Source: Fodinicurvata fenggangensis DSM 21160
Lineage (GTDB): Bacteria > Pseudomonadota > Alphaproteobacteria > Kiloniellales > DSM-21159
Direction: 5' to 3'
NCBI RefSeq assembly: GCF_000686045.1
Contig: NZ_JMLV01000001.1
Location: 124,001 to 188,000, forward strand
DNA length: 64,000 nucleotides
In this document: positions 42,125 through 51,653 of the stretch, in pieces
How the letters are laid out: every line of letters begins with the position of its first letter
Position numbering within the stretch: the first letter of the stretch is position 1
Made by a program: the position numbers and the translations under genes
The notes under the pieces: generated by a model
Told to the model about the DNA's origin: nothing
What the model saw: only the letters and a program-made list of their open reading frames with translations
Databases searched by the model: none

Positions 42125-43944
42125 AGGAAGCCATTCCCGGGAATGCGGCCTTTGTTGTCCTGACGGGCAGGGGAGCGGAACTGGCACGACGCCTTCAGCG
42201 CGACCTGCCTGGAAGCACAGTCCATGGACTGACCGGGCGGGTCGAGGATTGTGACCATGCCTTTTCGGATACGGGCGAGGAACTGGCAGAGCTTTTCGTA
42301 CAGGAGCGTCCAATCGTTGGTATCTGTGCCTCGGGCATCCTGATCCGCTTTCTGGGGCCCTTGCTGTCAGACAAGAGGACTGAGCCACCGGTTCTTTCGT
42401 TGGCAGAAGACGCAAGCTCAGTTGTTCCCTTGTTGGGTGGGCATCGTGGTGCCAATCGTCTGGCACGTTTTCTTGCCGATCTGCTGGAAGGACACGCCGC
42501 AATTACCACGGCCGGCGACCTGAACTATGATATGGCTCTGGATGATCCTCCAAGCGGTTGGCGCCTTGGCAATCCCAAGGATGCCAAGGCCTTTTCGTCG
42601 GCGCTTATGCGCGGGGATAAACTGCGCGAAAACAGAGAATTGCCAAAATTCCTTCAGAGTCTTCCTCAATCACCTGAGGGGGCACTTAACATTGCTCTCG
42701 GGCCGTCGGTTAAGAAGGGGGATGGATCTTGCCTTGTCTATCATCCCGCGGTCCTTGCCTTGGGTGTGGGCTGTGAACGTGACTGTCCACCGGAAGAGCT
42801 TGAAGAACTGGTTGAAGAAACGCTCCAGCAGGCAGGCTTGGCGCGTGAAGCGATTGCCTTGGTTGTCAGTGTGGACTTGAAGATGGATGAGGTGGCCGTT
42901 CATCATCTGGCCCGCCGTCTGGACGTGCCGGCCCGATTCCTGACTCCCGGAAGGCTGGAAGCGGAAACCCCGCGCCTGGCCAACCCTTCGGACCTGGTGT
43001 TCCGGGAAGTGGGTTGCCACGGCGTGGCCGAGGCAGCAGCGCTTGCAGCGGTCGGATCACAGGGCGCCCTGGAAGTCACCAAGCACAAGAGTCGTGGTGC
43101 GACCTGCGCGGTGGCGCGGGCTGTAGATATCATTGATCCCCAAGCGGTTGGCGTGGCGCGCGGCCGACTGTCCGTTGTGGGGATCGGACCCGGTCGTGCG
43201 GATTGGCGCACGCCAGAGGTCACGCGCATGATCTCCGAGGCTGGGGACCTTGTGGGCTACGGCCTTTATCTGGACCTTCTTGGGCCCTTGGCTGAGGGCA
43301 AGAGCCATCATGTCTACGAACTGGGTCAGGAGGAGGTGCGGGTGAAGGCTGCACTTGAGCTGGCGGCCGAGGGGCGGAACGTGGCGCTGGTCTCTTCCGG
43401 AGATATCGGGATCTATGCCATGGCCACCTTGGTTTTCGAGTTGCTCGAGCGCGGGGACAATCCGGATTGGGCGCGTATCGATATTGAAGTTGCACCGGGC
43501 GTATCCGCTTTCCAGGCCATGGGGGCTCGGATAGGGGCACCCTTCGGCCATGATTTCTGCTGCATCTCCCTGTCAGACCTGCTGACCCCCTGGGAGGCCA
43601 TCGAGCGGCGCCTGGAAGCCGCTGCGGCAGGAGATTTCGTGATTGCCTTCTATAATCCGGTGTCGCGTCGCCGTCGCCAGCAGTTGGCACGAGCCAAGGA
43701 GATCCTGCTGGAGGCGCGGCCTGAAGAGACCCCCGTTGTGCTGGGCACCAATCTTGGCCGCCCCGGTGAGCAGCTGAATGTCATTCGGCTTGCCGATCTT
43801 GAAGTCGATGATGTGGACATGCTGACCACGGTGCTGGTTGGCAGCTCGCAAAGTCGCGCAATCCCGCGCTCTGGCGGAGGGTCTTGGGTCTACACACCGC
43901 GCGGCTACGCCGCCAAGAACGACAGGATGGAGACGGCATCATGA
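42121..43944 (+). CDS. cbiGH: Cobalt-precorrin-5A hydrolase fused to precorrin-3B C17-methyltransferase (CbiG–CbiH/CobJ)
   Basis: 607 residues. The N-terminal 340 residues are CbiG: the central VGICASGILIRFLGPLLSDK stretch and VPLLGGHRGANRLA, then the CbiG C-terminal domain (LALGVGCERDCPPEEL; KMDEVAVHHLARRLDVP). CbiG opens the lactone and releases acetaldehyde, a step found only in the cobalt-early route. From about 345 follows CbiH/CobJ (LSVVGIGPGRADWRTPEV; VALVSSGDIGIYAMATLV; NLGRPGEQLNV), the ring-contracting C17-methyltransferase. The fusion joins two steps around ring contraction. ATGA overlaps tie it to its neighbours. Confidence 0.94.
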   Translation: MKEAIPGNAAFVVLTGRGAELARRLQRDLPGSTVHGLTGRVEDCDHAFSDTGEELAELFVQERPIVGICASGILIRFLGPLLSDKRTEPPVLSLAEDASSVVPLLGGHRGANRLARFLADLLEGHAAITTAGDLNYDMALDDPPSGWRLGNPKDAKAFSSALMRGDKLRENRELPKFLQSLPQSPEGALNIALGPSVKKGDGSCLVYHPAVLALGVGCERDCPPEELEELVEETLQQAGLAREAIALVVSVDLKMDEVAVHHLARRLDVPARFLTPGRLEAETPRLANPSDLVFREVGCHGVAEAAALAAVGSQGALEVTKHKSRGATCAVARAVDIIDPQAVGVARGRLSVVGIGPGRADWRTPEVTRMISEAGDLVGYGLYLDLLGPLAEGKSHHVYELGQEEVRVKAALELAAEGRNVALVSSGDIGIYAMATLVFELLERGDNPDWARIDIEVAPGVSAFQAMGARIGAPFGHDFCCISLSDLLTPWEAIERRLEAAAAGDFVIAFYNPVSRRRRQQLARAKEILLEARPEETPVVLGTNLGRPGEQLNVIRLADLEVDDVDMLTTVLVGSSQSRAIPRSGGGSWVYTPRGYAAKNDRMETAS

Positions 43945-44714
43945 CAGTACATTTCATAGGGGCCGGCCCTGGTGCGCCGGACCTGATCACCTTGCGGGGA
44001 TTGAATCTGATTCGCCGCTGTCCTGTCTGCCTTTATGCTGGATCACTTGTGCCGGCCGAAGTTGTGGCGGAAGCACCGGAAGGTGCTGTTGTGGAAGACA
44101 CCGCCTCAATGACGCTGGACGATATCCTCTCGCGCATTCAGGCCGCACACGAGCGCGGAGAGGACGTGGCACGCGTGCATTCCGGTGACCCCTCGATCTA
44201 TGGGGCGATCGGTGAGCAGATTCGACGGTTGGAGGACCTGGGCATTCCCTTCCGTATTGTGCCCGGTGTTCCAGCCTTTGCAGCAGCTGCCGCGGAAATC
44301 GGGCGTGAATTGACCCTGCCCGAGATCAGCCAGACTGTGATCCTGACGCGTACGGCCATGAAGTCGTCGTCCATGCCGGAAGGTGAGGATCTTGAAATCC
44401 TGGGGCAGAGCGGCGCGACGCTTGCCATTCATCTTTCCGTGAGAAACCTGCGAATCCTGCGTGAAAAGCTGGTGCCCCATTACGGAGAGGATTGCCCTGT
44501 GGTTGTGGCCTATCGGGCAAGCTGGCCGGATGAGCTCTACATCCATGGCACTCTGGGGGATATTCAGGCCAAGGTGAGGGCTGCCAAGATCACACGGACG
44601 GCCCTGATCCTGGTGGGGCCCGTGCTTGAACCCGGGCGTTTTCGGGATAGCGCCCTTTATGACGCGGATCATGTCCATGTCCTGCGTCCACACAGGAAAA
44701 AGGTCAGCGGATGA
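43941..44714 (+). CDS. cbiF: Precorrin-4 / cobalt-precorrin-4 C11-methyltransferase
   Basis: 257 residues from the ATG at 43941, which overlaps the previous stop. VHFIGAGPGAPDLITLRG is the SAM-binding start; VHSGDPSIYGAIGEQIRRL and FRIVPGVPAFAAAAAEIG follow. It methylates C11. The end overlaps the convergent cbiJ gene by 11 bp, so the plus-strand run that began at hupE ends here without a clear terminator. Confidence 0.94.
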   Translation: MTVHFIGAGPGAPDLITLRGLNLIRRCPVCLYAGSLVPAEVVAEAPEGAVVEDTASMTLDDILSRIQAAHERGEDVARVHSGDPSIYGAIGEQIRRLEDLGIPFRIVPGVPAFAAAAAEIGRELTLPEISQTVILTRTAMKSSSMPEGEDLEILGQSGATLAIHLSVRNLRILREKLVPHYGEDCPVVVAYRASWPDELYIHGTLGDIQAKVRAAKITRTALILVGPVLEPGRFRDSALYDADHVHVLRPHRKKVSG

Positions 44715-45444
44715 TCTCGCCGATCCAGTCCAGCGCCTCCGTTACCGAACGGGCCAGGGCTCCGGGCGGAATCGGCGGGCGTTCAACCATGATGACCGGA
44801 AGTGCCAACGCACGTGCCGCTTCGATCTTCGGATACGATGCCGAACCACCGCTGTTCTTGCTGACGAGACAGGCGATCTCGTGTTTGCGCAACAGCTCCT
44901 GTTCCTCCTGGGATCTGAAAGGGCCCCGCTGGGCGATGACGCTGTACCGTGCCAGTGGGAGGGCCTGCTCTGGCGTGTCGACAAGCCGCACAAGGAATGC
45001 CACGTCTCGCCGCTGTGCGAACGGTTCCAGTTCCTGGCGCCCTGTGGTCAGGAAGGCCTTGCAGTCACGTGGCAAGACCTGGGCGGCTTGCTGGAGCGAT
45101 GGAACCGGAATCCAGCGATCCTCGCTTTCGGCCTGCCAGGGTGGACGCAGCAGTTTGATGCGGGGCACTCCGGCCAGGTCGGCTGCGCGCTCGGCATGGC
45201 CCGGCATTCTGAGCGCAAAGGGATGGGTCGCATCGACAAGCAGATTGATTGACTGGTCTTTCAGGTATTGGGCCAGACCGGAACTGCCGCCGAATCCACC
45301 GATACGCACTTCACCAGGTAACTCGGACGGATTTCGGGTGCGGCCCGCCAGGGAGGTGATGATGCGCCAGTCTGTTTCCCCTGTCAGATGGCGCGCCAGC
45401 TCTGCCGCTTCCTGCGTTCCTCCCAGAATCAGTAAATTAGGCAT
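44704..45444 (-). CDS. cbiJ: Precorrin-6A / cobalt-precorrin-6A reductase
   Basis: 246 residues from the ATG at 45444, inside the end of cbiD. LLILGGTQEAAELARHLT is the family's Rossmann start; LLVDATHPFALRMPGHAERA and VSKNSGGSASYPKIEAARAL follow. It reduces the corrin ring with NAD(P)H. It is transcribed with cbiD in the opposite direction to the rest of the cluster. Confidence 0.93.
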   Translation of the reverse strand: MPNLLILGGTQEAAELARHLTGETDWRIITSLAGRTRNPSELPGEVRIGGFGGSSGLAQYLKDQSINLLVDATHPFALRMPGHAERAADLAGVPRIKLLRPPWQAESEDRWIPVPSLQQAAQVLPRDCKAFLTTGRQELEPFAQRRDVAFLVRLVDTPEQALPLARYSVIAQRGPFRSQEEQELLRKHEIACLVSKNSGGSASYPKIEAARALALPVIMVERPPIPPGALARSVTEALDWIGEIIR

Positions 45445-46519
45445 GACTGCGTCCGACAATCTGTCCCTGGCGGTCGACCACGACGATATCCACTTCGCAG
45501 GGGGCGTTTCTCAGGGCTTCCGTGGCCGTTTGCCGCGCTCTCTCGGCAACTTGCGTGGCTATGGGCAGGTTGTGGGCGGTTGCGAGAATCAGCACCTGCC
45601 CCGCAGTATTGGCCTGTCGAACCTGGTCGAGGAGTTCCGACGAGGCGCCGAGGGTGGCCAGTTCCGCCGCCAACCAGTCGAAATCAACCTGGCTGCGCCC
45701 GGAATGAAGGTCAAGGAAGCCCTGGGCCAACTTCACGAGCTTCGCGAATCCGCCGCCGATCGTGACCTGCGGGACCGGTTGACGGCGCAGGTATTTCAGC
45801 ATGCCGCCGGCAAAGTCCCCCATATCGAGCATGGCGTGGTCCGGCAGCCCATAGAGCTGCTGCACGGTTTTCTCCGAAGTCGACCCCGTGCAACCGGCGA
45901 CGCGCTGGAGGCCCTTGGCGCGTGCAACGTCGATTCCACGATGGATCGAGTGAATCCAGGCCGCACAGGAGAAGGGATGGACAACGCCGGTGGTGCCCAG
46001 AATCGAGAGGCCGCCAAGGATGCCAAGTCTGGGATTCCAGGTTTTCTCGGCAAGCTGTTCACCCTCAGGAATCGATATCTCGATTTCCAGGGAAGGGGAC
46101 TTCTGTCCGGAGACCTCTTGTGCGACGGCTGTCATGAGCTGTCGGGGGACTGGATTGATGGCAGCTTCCCCGACAGGAACTGGAAGCCCTTCAAGCGTGA
46201 CCGTGCCAACGCCGGGACCGGCATGAAAGACCAGGCCACTGTTGGCGGGTCCGGGCCGGACGGTCGATATGATGAGAGCGCCATGCGTGACATCGGGATC
46301 GTCTCCGGCATCCTTTATGATGCCGGCAGCAGCGGAGGCCGATTGCAGGCTTTCATAGGCGAGCGGGAAGGACGGGGTCTCTCCCTTGGGCAGCGTGATC
46401 TGGACAGGGTCGGGAAAACGGCCGTCAAACAGGGCCGTGCAGGCCGCCTTTGTGGCAGCGGTGGCACAGGCCCCTGTGGTCCATCCGCGGCGCAACGTTC
46501 CTTCCGGTTTACGAGTCAT
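45437..46519 (-). CDS. cbiD: Cobalt-precorrin-5B C1-methyltransferase
   Basis: 360 residues from the ATG at 46519; an in-frame ATG at 46564 would add 15 poorly conserved residues. The start LRRGWTTGACATAATKAA is the CbiD signature; GVGTVTLEGLPVPVGEAAINP and GILGGLSILGTTGVV are also typical. It methylates C1 in the cobalt-early route and is not homologous to aerobic CobF, so it is a strong pathway marker. Its start lies only 70 bp from the divergent cobA start. Confidence 0.94.
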   Translation of the reverse strand: MTRKPEGTLRRGWTTGACATAATKAACTALFDGRFPDPVQITLPKGETPSFPLAYESLQSASAAAGIIKDAGDDPDVTHGALIISTVRPGPANSGLVFHAGPGVGTVTLEGLPVPVGEAAINPVPRQLMTAVAQEVSGQKSPSLEIEISIPEGEQLAEKTWNPRLGILGGLSILGTTGVVHPFSCAAWIHSIHRGIDVARAKGLQRVAGCTGSTSEKTVQQLYGLPDHAMLDMGDFAGGMLKYLRRQPVPQVTIGGGFAKLVKLAQGFLDLHSGRSQVDFDWLAAELATLGASSELLDQVRQANTAGQVLILATAHNLPIATQVAERARQTATEALRNAPCEVDIVVVDRQGQIVGRSHA

Positions 46520-46589
46520 TCTGGATTTATAGGTGCATCGGCTGATGGAGGCCAGATGCAACATTGCTTTGTAGGTGAAGGAGTTCGAA

Positions 46590-47426
46590 ATGCTTGAAGG
46601 CCTTCCAATGCCAAACTTCGAACCTGGGTGGGTTTGGCTGGCCGGTGCCGGGCCGGGCGACCCCGCCTTGTTGACCCTGGCGAGTGTTCACGCACTTCGT
46701 TCGGCCGATGCGGTCATATACGACGCCCTGGTTGGAAAGGACATCCTGTCTCTGGCAGGCGAGGACACACTTCTGGAGTATGCAGGCAAGCGTGGCGGCA
46801 AGCCTTCGGCCAAGCAAGTGGATATCACCCTGCGCATCATCGAATTGGCCAGACAGGGCAAGCGTGTCCTGCGCTTGAAAGGGGGAGACCCCTTCGTGTT
46901 CGGCCGCGGTGGTGAAGAGGCCCTTGCGCTGGTTGATGCAGGGATTCACTTCCGCATCATTCCCGGAATCTCCGCCGGGATCGGTGGCTTGGCCTATGCG
47001 GGCATACCGGTTACGCACCGGGATACCAACAGCCTTGTGACCTTTCTGACCGGGCATGATGCAACGGGACTGACACCAAGTGCGATTGACTGGAAGGCAG
47101 TGGCAAGGTCCTCGCCCGTGATTGTCATGTATATGGCCCTGAAGCACCTGACCGAAATCCGGGACCGTCTGATGGAGGGAGGGCGCCGCGCGGATGAACC
47201 CCTGGCCATCATAAGCCAGGCAACCCTGTCGGATCAGAAAGTCCTGGAAACCACACTGGGCGAAGCTCCTCAGGCCCTCGAGGAATCGGGTATTCAGCCG
47301 CCAGCCATGGTCGTGCTTGGGGAGGTGGTGCGCCTTCGCGCGGCTCTGGACTGGGTTGGGGCCCTGTCCGGCCGCCAGCCACAGGCCGACCCTCTGGGTG
47401 TGCGGCAGGCGAGTGATGCCGGCTGA
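46590..47426 (+). CDS. cobA: Uroporphyrinogen-III C-methyltransferase (SUMT)
   Basis: 278 residues from the ATG at 46590, with GAAGGAG seven bases upstream. VWLAGAGPGDPALLTLAS and LKGGDPFVFGRGGEE are the two SUMT signatures. It methylates uroporphyrinogen III at C2 and C7 to make precorrin-2, the entry to siroheme and cobalamin. It lacks the CysG dehydrogenase/ferrochelatase part, so a separate precorrin-2 dehydrogenase must lie elsewhere. It overlaps cbiA by 11 bp. Confidence 0.95.
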   Translation: MLEGLPMPNFEPGWVWLAGAGPGDPALLTLASVHALRSADAVIYDALVGKDILSLAGEDTLLEYAGKRGGKPSAKQVDITLRIIELARQGKRVLRLKGGDPFVFGRGGEEALALVDAGIHFRIIPGISAGIGGLAYAGIPVTHRDTNSLVTFLTGHDATGLTPSAIDWKAVARSSPVIVMYMALKHLTEIRDRLMEGGRRADEPLAIISQATLSDQKVLETTLGEAPQALEESGIQPPAMVVLGEVVRLRAALDWVGALSGRQPQADPLGVRQASDAG

Positions 47427-48747
47427 ACCGCACGGGTTGGTTATTGCGGCAACGGCCTCGGGTTCGGGCAAGACCACACTGACCCTGGGCTTGCTGCGCG
47501 CATTGCGACGCCGGGGGTATCGCGTTTCCGGCACCAAGGTCGGTCCGGATTATATCGATCCGGGTTTTCACGCACAGGCGACAGGGCGTGCCGCATACAA
47601 CCTGGATCCCTGGGCCATGTCGCGGGGTCTGCAGAGACATCTTTTCAGGCAGGCCGGTGAAGATAGCGATCTGGTGCTGGTCGAAGGCGTCATGGGTCTT
47701 TTCGATGCTGCTTCCAATGGCCTGGGCTCGACTGCAGACCTTTCAATACAACTGGGCCTGCCGGTAATCCTGGTTGTTGATGTGCGTGGTCAGGCCCAGT
47801 CGATCGCAGCATTGGTGGAAGGGTTTTGCGGGCACAGGCCGGAATTGAATCTGGGTGGACTTGTGCTGAACCGAGTTGGCTCCAGCTTTCACATGGACAT
47901 GTTGCGCGACGCCCTCGAGCCTTTGGGTGTTCCGCTGCTTGGAGGTATTCCCCGGGATACGGACCTCGCGTTGCCGGACCGGCATCTTGGTCTGGTCCAG
48001 GCAGGCGAGCACCAGGATCTGGAAGCCTTCCTGGAAAGAGCTGCCGACTGCATGGACGAGCACCTGGACCTGGACGCTCTTGCATGCATGGCCGTACCCG
48101 CACGCGGAGAAGGGGCTGAGACGATTTCGTCCAGGGACCTGCCGAACCCACCTGGTCAGAAGGTTTCCATTGCGCGGGATACCTGCTTCTCCTTCCTCTA
48201 TCCGCATCTGCTTCACCATTGGCGAAGCGCGGGTGCAGAGCTTCACTTTTTCTCGCCACTGAAGGATGAATCCCCCAGACAGGATGCTGACGCAATCTAC
48301 CTTCCGGGAGGTTATCCAGAACTACATGCCGAAGGTCTCAGCCAGGCCAGGCAGTTTCGTCAGGCCATGATGGATGCGGGAGAGAGAGGTGTCTTCATCT
48401 ACGGGGAATGCGGCGGCTTCATGACTTTGGGGGATTGCCTGACGGACGGAAAGGGGCGGGCCTTTCCCATGCTGGGACTGCTGCCCCTTCACACCTCCTT
48501 CGAACAGCCGCGGTTGCATCTCGGCTATCGCCGGCTTCAAACCTGTCGCCCTATGCCGTTCTGGAAGGCGTCCGGCCATTACCTGGCGGGCCATGAGTTC
48601 CATTACGCAAACACGGTCGAAAGCGGTGCGGCCGCATCACTCTTCAAGGTATGGGATGCGCGGGGACGTGAACGCGAGGAGGCAGGGCTTGTCAGGGGCT
48701 CGGTTGCCGGGTCGTTCCTGCATCTGATCAGCGGGTATCCAGAGTGA
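47416..48747 (+). CDS. cbiA: Cobyrinic acid a,c-diamide synthase
   Basis: 443 residues from the ATG at 47416 inside the end of cobA. The ATP-binding P-loop is ATASGSGKTTLTLGLL, and the C-terminal glutamine amidotransferase domain carries the nucleophile Cys in FIYGECGGFM and the later GHEFHYANT. It amidates the a and c side chains. It ends the cobalamin cluster in this window; later steps (adenosylation, cbiB, cbiP, cobU, cobS) are not here. Confidence 0.95.
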   Translation: MPAEPHGLVIAATASGSGKTTLTLGLLRALRRRGYRVSGTKVGPDYIDPGFHAQATGRAAYNLDPWAMSRGLQRHLFRQAGEDSDLVLVEGVMGLFDAASNGLGSTADLSIQLGLPVILVVDVRGQAQSIAALVEGFCGHRPELNLGGLVLNRVGSSFHMDMLRDALEPLGVPLLGGIPRDTDLALPDRHLGLVQAGEHQDLEAFLERAADCMDEHLDLDALACMAVPARGEGAETISSRDLPNPPGQKVSIARDTCFSFLYPHLLHHWRSAGAELHFFSPLKDESPRQDADAIYLPGGYPELHAEGLSQARQFRQAMMDAGERGVFIYGECGGFMTLGDCLTDGKGRAFPMLGLLPLHTSFEQPRLHLGYRRLQTCRPMPFWKASGHYLAGHEFHYANTVESGAAASLFKVWDARGREREEAGLVRGSVAGSFLHLISGYPE

Positions 48748-48971
48748 GATTTCATTGGAGTGCACGATCAGGAAATATATTACACTTAACGATTGTTCTT
48801 TCTTGAGGATTATTTCCTTTAAGGTAGCGGGTCAAAAACTCGGCTGACAACGCAAAAGACTCTGTGCCATGCTGGTTTCAAAGCCTTGCCCAATCGGTAT
48901 GTGACCGGTTGAACAATGCAATTATCAAAACGGCTTCAGATAAGCCGTTTACAGGGAGAAGGATAGAAAGC

Positions 48972-50555
48972 ATGCAATCACGAAAACTGTTGATGAGCTT
49001 GGTTCTGGGGAGCGGCTTGGCAGTGGCCTCTGCCGCGCAGGCCGAGACGTTGCGCTGGGCCAGTCAGGGGGATGCCCTGACCCTGGATCCGCATGCCCAG
49101 AACGAGGGGCCGACCAATACCATGTCCCTGCATCTGCATGACCCTCTGGTGATGCGGGACAATGACATGGCGATCGAGCCCGGTCTGGCAACCTCCTGGG
49201 AAGCGGTGGAGGAAACAGTCTGGGAGTTCGAGATCCGAGAGGGTGTCACTTTCCATGACGGATCTGACTTCACGGCGGAAGATGTGGCCTTTTCGTTGAA
49301 TCGAGCGGGCACCGAGCCCTCCGATTTCCGCAACTATATCTCTTCGATCGAGGAGGTCGAGGTTGTGGATGACACCACTGTTCACATCCACACTTCTGGC
49401 CCCAATCCGATCCTGCCGCAGCAGCTGACGCAGATCTCCATGATGAGCAAGGCCTGGGCGGAAGAGAATGACGTCGAAACCGCTCAGGACTATGCAAGCG
49501 GCGAGGAGAACTACGCCGTTCGCAATGCCATGGGGACGGGGCCCTACAAGCTTGAATCCCGGGAAGGCGACGTGCGCACGGTCCTGGTCCGCAATGATGA
49601 CTACTGGGGCATGGATCGTTTCCCCATGGAGGTTGAGCGTATCGTCTACACGCCCATTTCCTCTGATTCGACACGCGTGGCTGCCCTGCTTTCAGGTGAA
49701 CTGGATTTCGTTCTGGATCCGCCCGTTCAGGATCTGGAGCGCCTGGAGGAAGAAGGCGACATCAATATCGAACAGGGCGAGGAGAACCGGACAATCTTCC
49801 TTGGCCTGAACCTGCGCGAGGAAGACAGTGAGTACGATAACGTCGAGGGCGAGAACCCCATGGCCGACAAGAGCGTACGCGAAGCCATGTACCACGCCAT
49901 CGATGCGGATACCATCCAGCGGGTGGTCATGCGGGGCCGTTCCGTGCCGACCGGAACGATCGCCCCGCCTTTCATCAACGGCTATCCCGAGGAGCTGGAC
50001 GAGCGTCTTGCCTTCGATCAGGAGCGGGCCCGTGAGCTGCTGGCGGACGCCGGCTACGAAGATGGTTTCGAAGTAACTCTGCACTGCCCCAACGACCGCT
50101 ACATCAATGACGAGGCCATTTGCCAGGCCGTAGCCGGAATGCTGGGGCAGGTTGGTGTCACTGTCGATCTCAACTCACAGACACGGAGCCTGCACTTCCA
50201 GGATATCGGCAATCGGGAAACCGGCTTCTATCTGCTGGGATGGGGTGTACCGACCTTCGACAGCGAGTACGTCTTCAACTACCTCTATCACACGGATGAC
50301 GGCCAGCGCGGTTCCTGGAATGCGACCGGTTTTTCCAACGATCGCATGGACGAACTGGTGCAGCAGATGGGAACGGAGGTCGACGAAGAACGTCGCAACG
50401 AAATGATCGCCGAGGCTTGGGAACTGGCACAGTCGGAGTTGGTTTACATTCCGATACATCTTCAGGTGTTGAACTGGGCGACACGTGAGGGCGTGACCGT
50501 GCCTTTGAGGGCAGACAACCAGCCCCATATCGCCACGGCAACCTTCAACGATTGA
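48972..50555 (+). CDS. Peptide-type ABC transporter substrate-binding protein (SBP family 5)
   Basis: 527 residues from the ATG at 48972, behind GGGAGAAGGA. A Sec signal peptide (LLMSLVLGSGLAVASAAQA) is followed by TLRWASQGDALTLDPHA. DDTTVHIHTSGPNPILPQQ and NAMGTGPYKLESRE are typical of the DppA/OppA/NikA family. It should bind a peptide or similar ligand in the periplasm; nickel or cobalt cannot be excluded by neighbourhood but no metal motif is seen. It is the first gene of a five-gene importer and is followed by a strong hairpin. Confidence 0.9.
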   Translation: MQSRKLLMSLVLGSGLAVASAAQAETLRWASQGDALTLDPHAQNEGPTNTMSLHLHDPLVMRDNDMAIEPGLATSWEAVEETVWEFEIREGVTFHDGSDFTAEDVAFSLNRAGTEPSDFRNYISSIEEVEVVDDTTVHIHTSGPNPILPQQLTQISMMSKAWAEENDVETAQDYASGEENYAVRNAMGTGPYKLESREGDVRTVLVRNDDYWGMDRFPMEVERIVYTPISSDSTRVAALLSGELDFVLDPPVQDLERLEEEGDINIEQGEENRTIFLGLNLREEDSEYDNVEGENPMADKSVREAMYHAIDADTIQRVVMRGRSVPTGTIAPPFINGYPEELDERLAFDQERARELLADAGYEDGFEVTLHCPNDRYINDEAICQAVAGMLGQVGVTVDLNSQTRSLHFQDIGNRETGFYLLGWGVPTFDSEYVFNYLYHTDDGQRGSWNATGFSNDRMDELVQQMGTEVDEERRNEMIAEAWELAQSELVYIPIHLQVLNWATREGVTVPLRADNQPHIATATFND

Positions 50556-50571
50556 GATAACGGTCTGGATC

Positions 50572-50610
50572 AATCCCGCCGGAGCCTGTTTCCCTGGCTC
50601 CGGCGGGATT
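50572..50610 (+). terminator. Perfect 15-bp hairpin after the binding-protein gene
   Basis: AATCCCGCCGGAGCC, nine-base loop, then the exact complement, followed by TTCCGGGTTTTCC. It lies between the binding-protein gene and the permeases and probably lowers, rather than stops, transcription downstream or protects the upstream mRNA. Confidence 0.75.
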
Positions 50611-50650
50611 TTCCGGGTTTTCCGACCTTCAGCGTATCGCGGTTCAGCAG

Positions 50651-51640
50651 ATGCTTGCCTTTATTGTACGCCGCCTCCTGCAGTCCATCGTGGTCATGCT
50701 GGTGGTCGCCCTGGTTGCCTTCAGCCTGTTCAATTTCGTTGGCGATCCCATCAACAACATGGTGGGGCAGGAAGCCACGACGGAGCAGCGCGCAGAGCTG
50801 CGCGAAAGACTGGGATTGAACGATCCGATCCCCGTCCAGTTTCTCCGGTTCGTGGGCAATGCGGCACAGGGGGAGTTCGGGATATCCTATCGCACAGCCC
50901 GACCGGTTGCGGACCTGATTGCCGAACGCCTGCCGGCCACCGTCGAGCTAGCGGTTACCTCCGCGGCTTTCGCGCTGACCCTGGGAATCGTGCTCGGCGT
51001 TTACAGTGCGCTCAATCGCTATGGCTGGACCAGCCGCTTTGTCATGACTGCCTCCCTGATCGGCGTGTCGCTGCCGACATTCCTGATCGGTATCCTGTTG
51101 ATCTGGATATTTGCCGTGAACCTGCAGTGGTTGCCATCCTATGGACGGGGTGAGGTCGTGGATCTGGGCGGTTGGCGAACAGGCTTTCTGACTCTCAGCG
51201 GACTGCAGGCCCTGATCTTGCCGGCAGTTACCCTTGGACTGTACCAGCTAACCCTCATCATGCGGCTTGTGCGTGCGGAGATGCTCGAGGTTCTGCGGAC
51301 AGACTACATCAAGTTTGCGCGTGCGCGCGGCCTGAGCAATCGTGCGGTCAATTTCGGCCATGCCCTGAAGAACACATTGGTGCCAGTGATCACGATTACA
51401 GGCCTGCAACTGGGCTCCATCATTGCTTTCGCGATCATTACCGAAACGGTTTTCCAATGGCCCGGGGTGGGCTTGCTATTCATCATTGCCATACGGTTTG
51501 TCGATATACCTGTAATGGCGGCTTATCTGATCCTGATCGCGCTGTTTTTCGTGATCATCAACCTGATTGTCGACCTTTTGTATTACCTTGTGGATCCGCG
51601 CCTGCGAGTGGAAACGCCTGCGGCGCGGACCGCTGCCTGA
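50651..51640 (+). CDS. Peptide-type ABC transporter permease (DppB-like)
   Basis: 329 residues with six membrane segments. The start MLAFIVRRLLQSIVVMLVV is typical. The coupling-helix (EAA) region is RTDYIKFARARGLSNRAVNF, which docks on the ATPases. It forms the membrane channel with the next gene's product. The start is 40 bp after the hairpin. Confidence 0.93.
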   Translation: MLAFIVRRLLQSIVVMLVVALVAFSLFNFVGDPINNMVGQEATTEQRAELRERLGLNDPIPVQFLRFVGNAAQGEFGISYRTARPVADLIAERLPATVELAVTSAAFALTLGIVLGVYSALNRYGWTSRFVMTASLIGVSLPTFLIGILLIWIFAVNLQWLPSYGRGEVVDLGGWRTGFLTLSGLQALILPAVTLGLYQLTLIMRLVRAEMLEVLRTDYIKFARARGLSNRAVNFGHALKNTLVPVITITGLQLGSIIAFAIITETVFQWPGVGLLFIIAIRFVDIPVMAAYLILIALFFVIINLIVDLLYYLVDPRLRVETPAARTAA

Positions 51641-51653
51641 AGGAGAGTCGCAA

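Noticed and set aside
46520-46589. Possible second cobalamin riboswitch between the divergent cbiD and cobA genes
   Set aside because: The gap is only 70 bp and no B12 box is present on either strand.
48748-48971. GGAAATA…TATTTCC inverted repeat upstream of the peptide-type importer
   Set aside because: The arms are short and about 35 bp apart in AT-rich sequence, so chance is a sufficient explanation.
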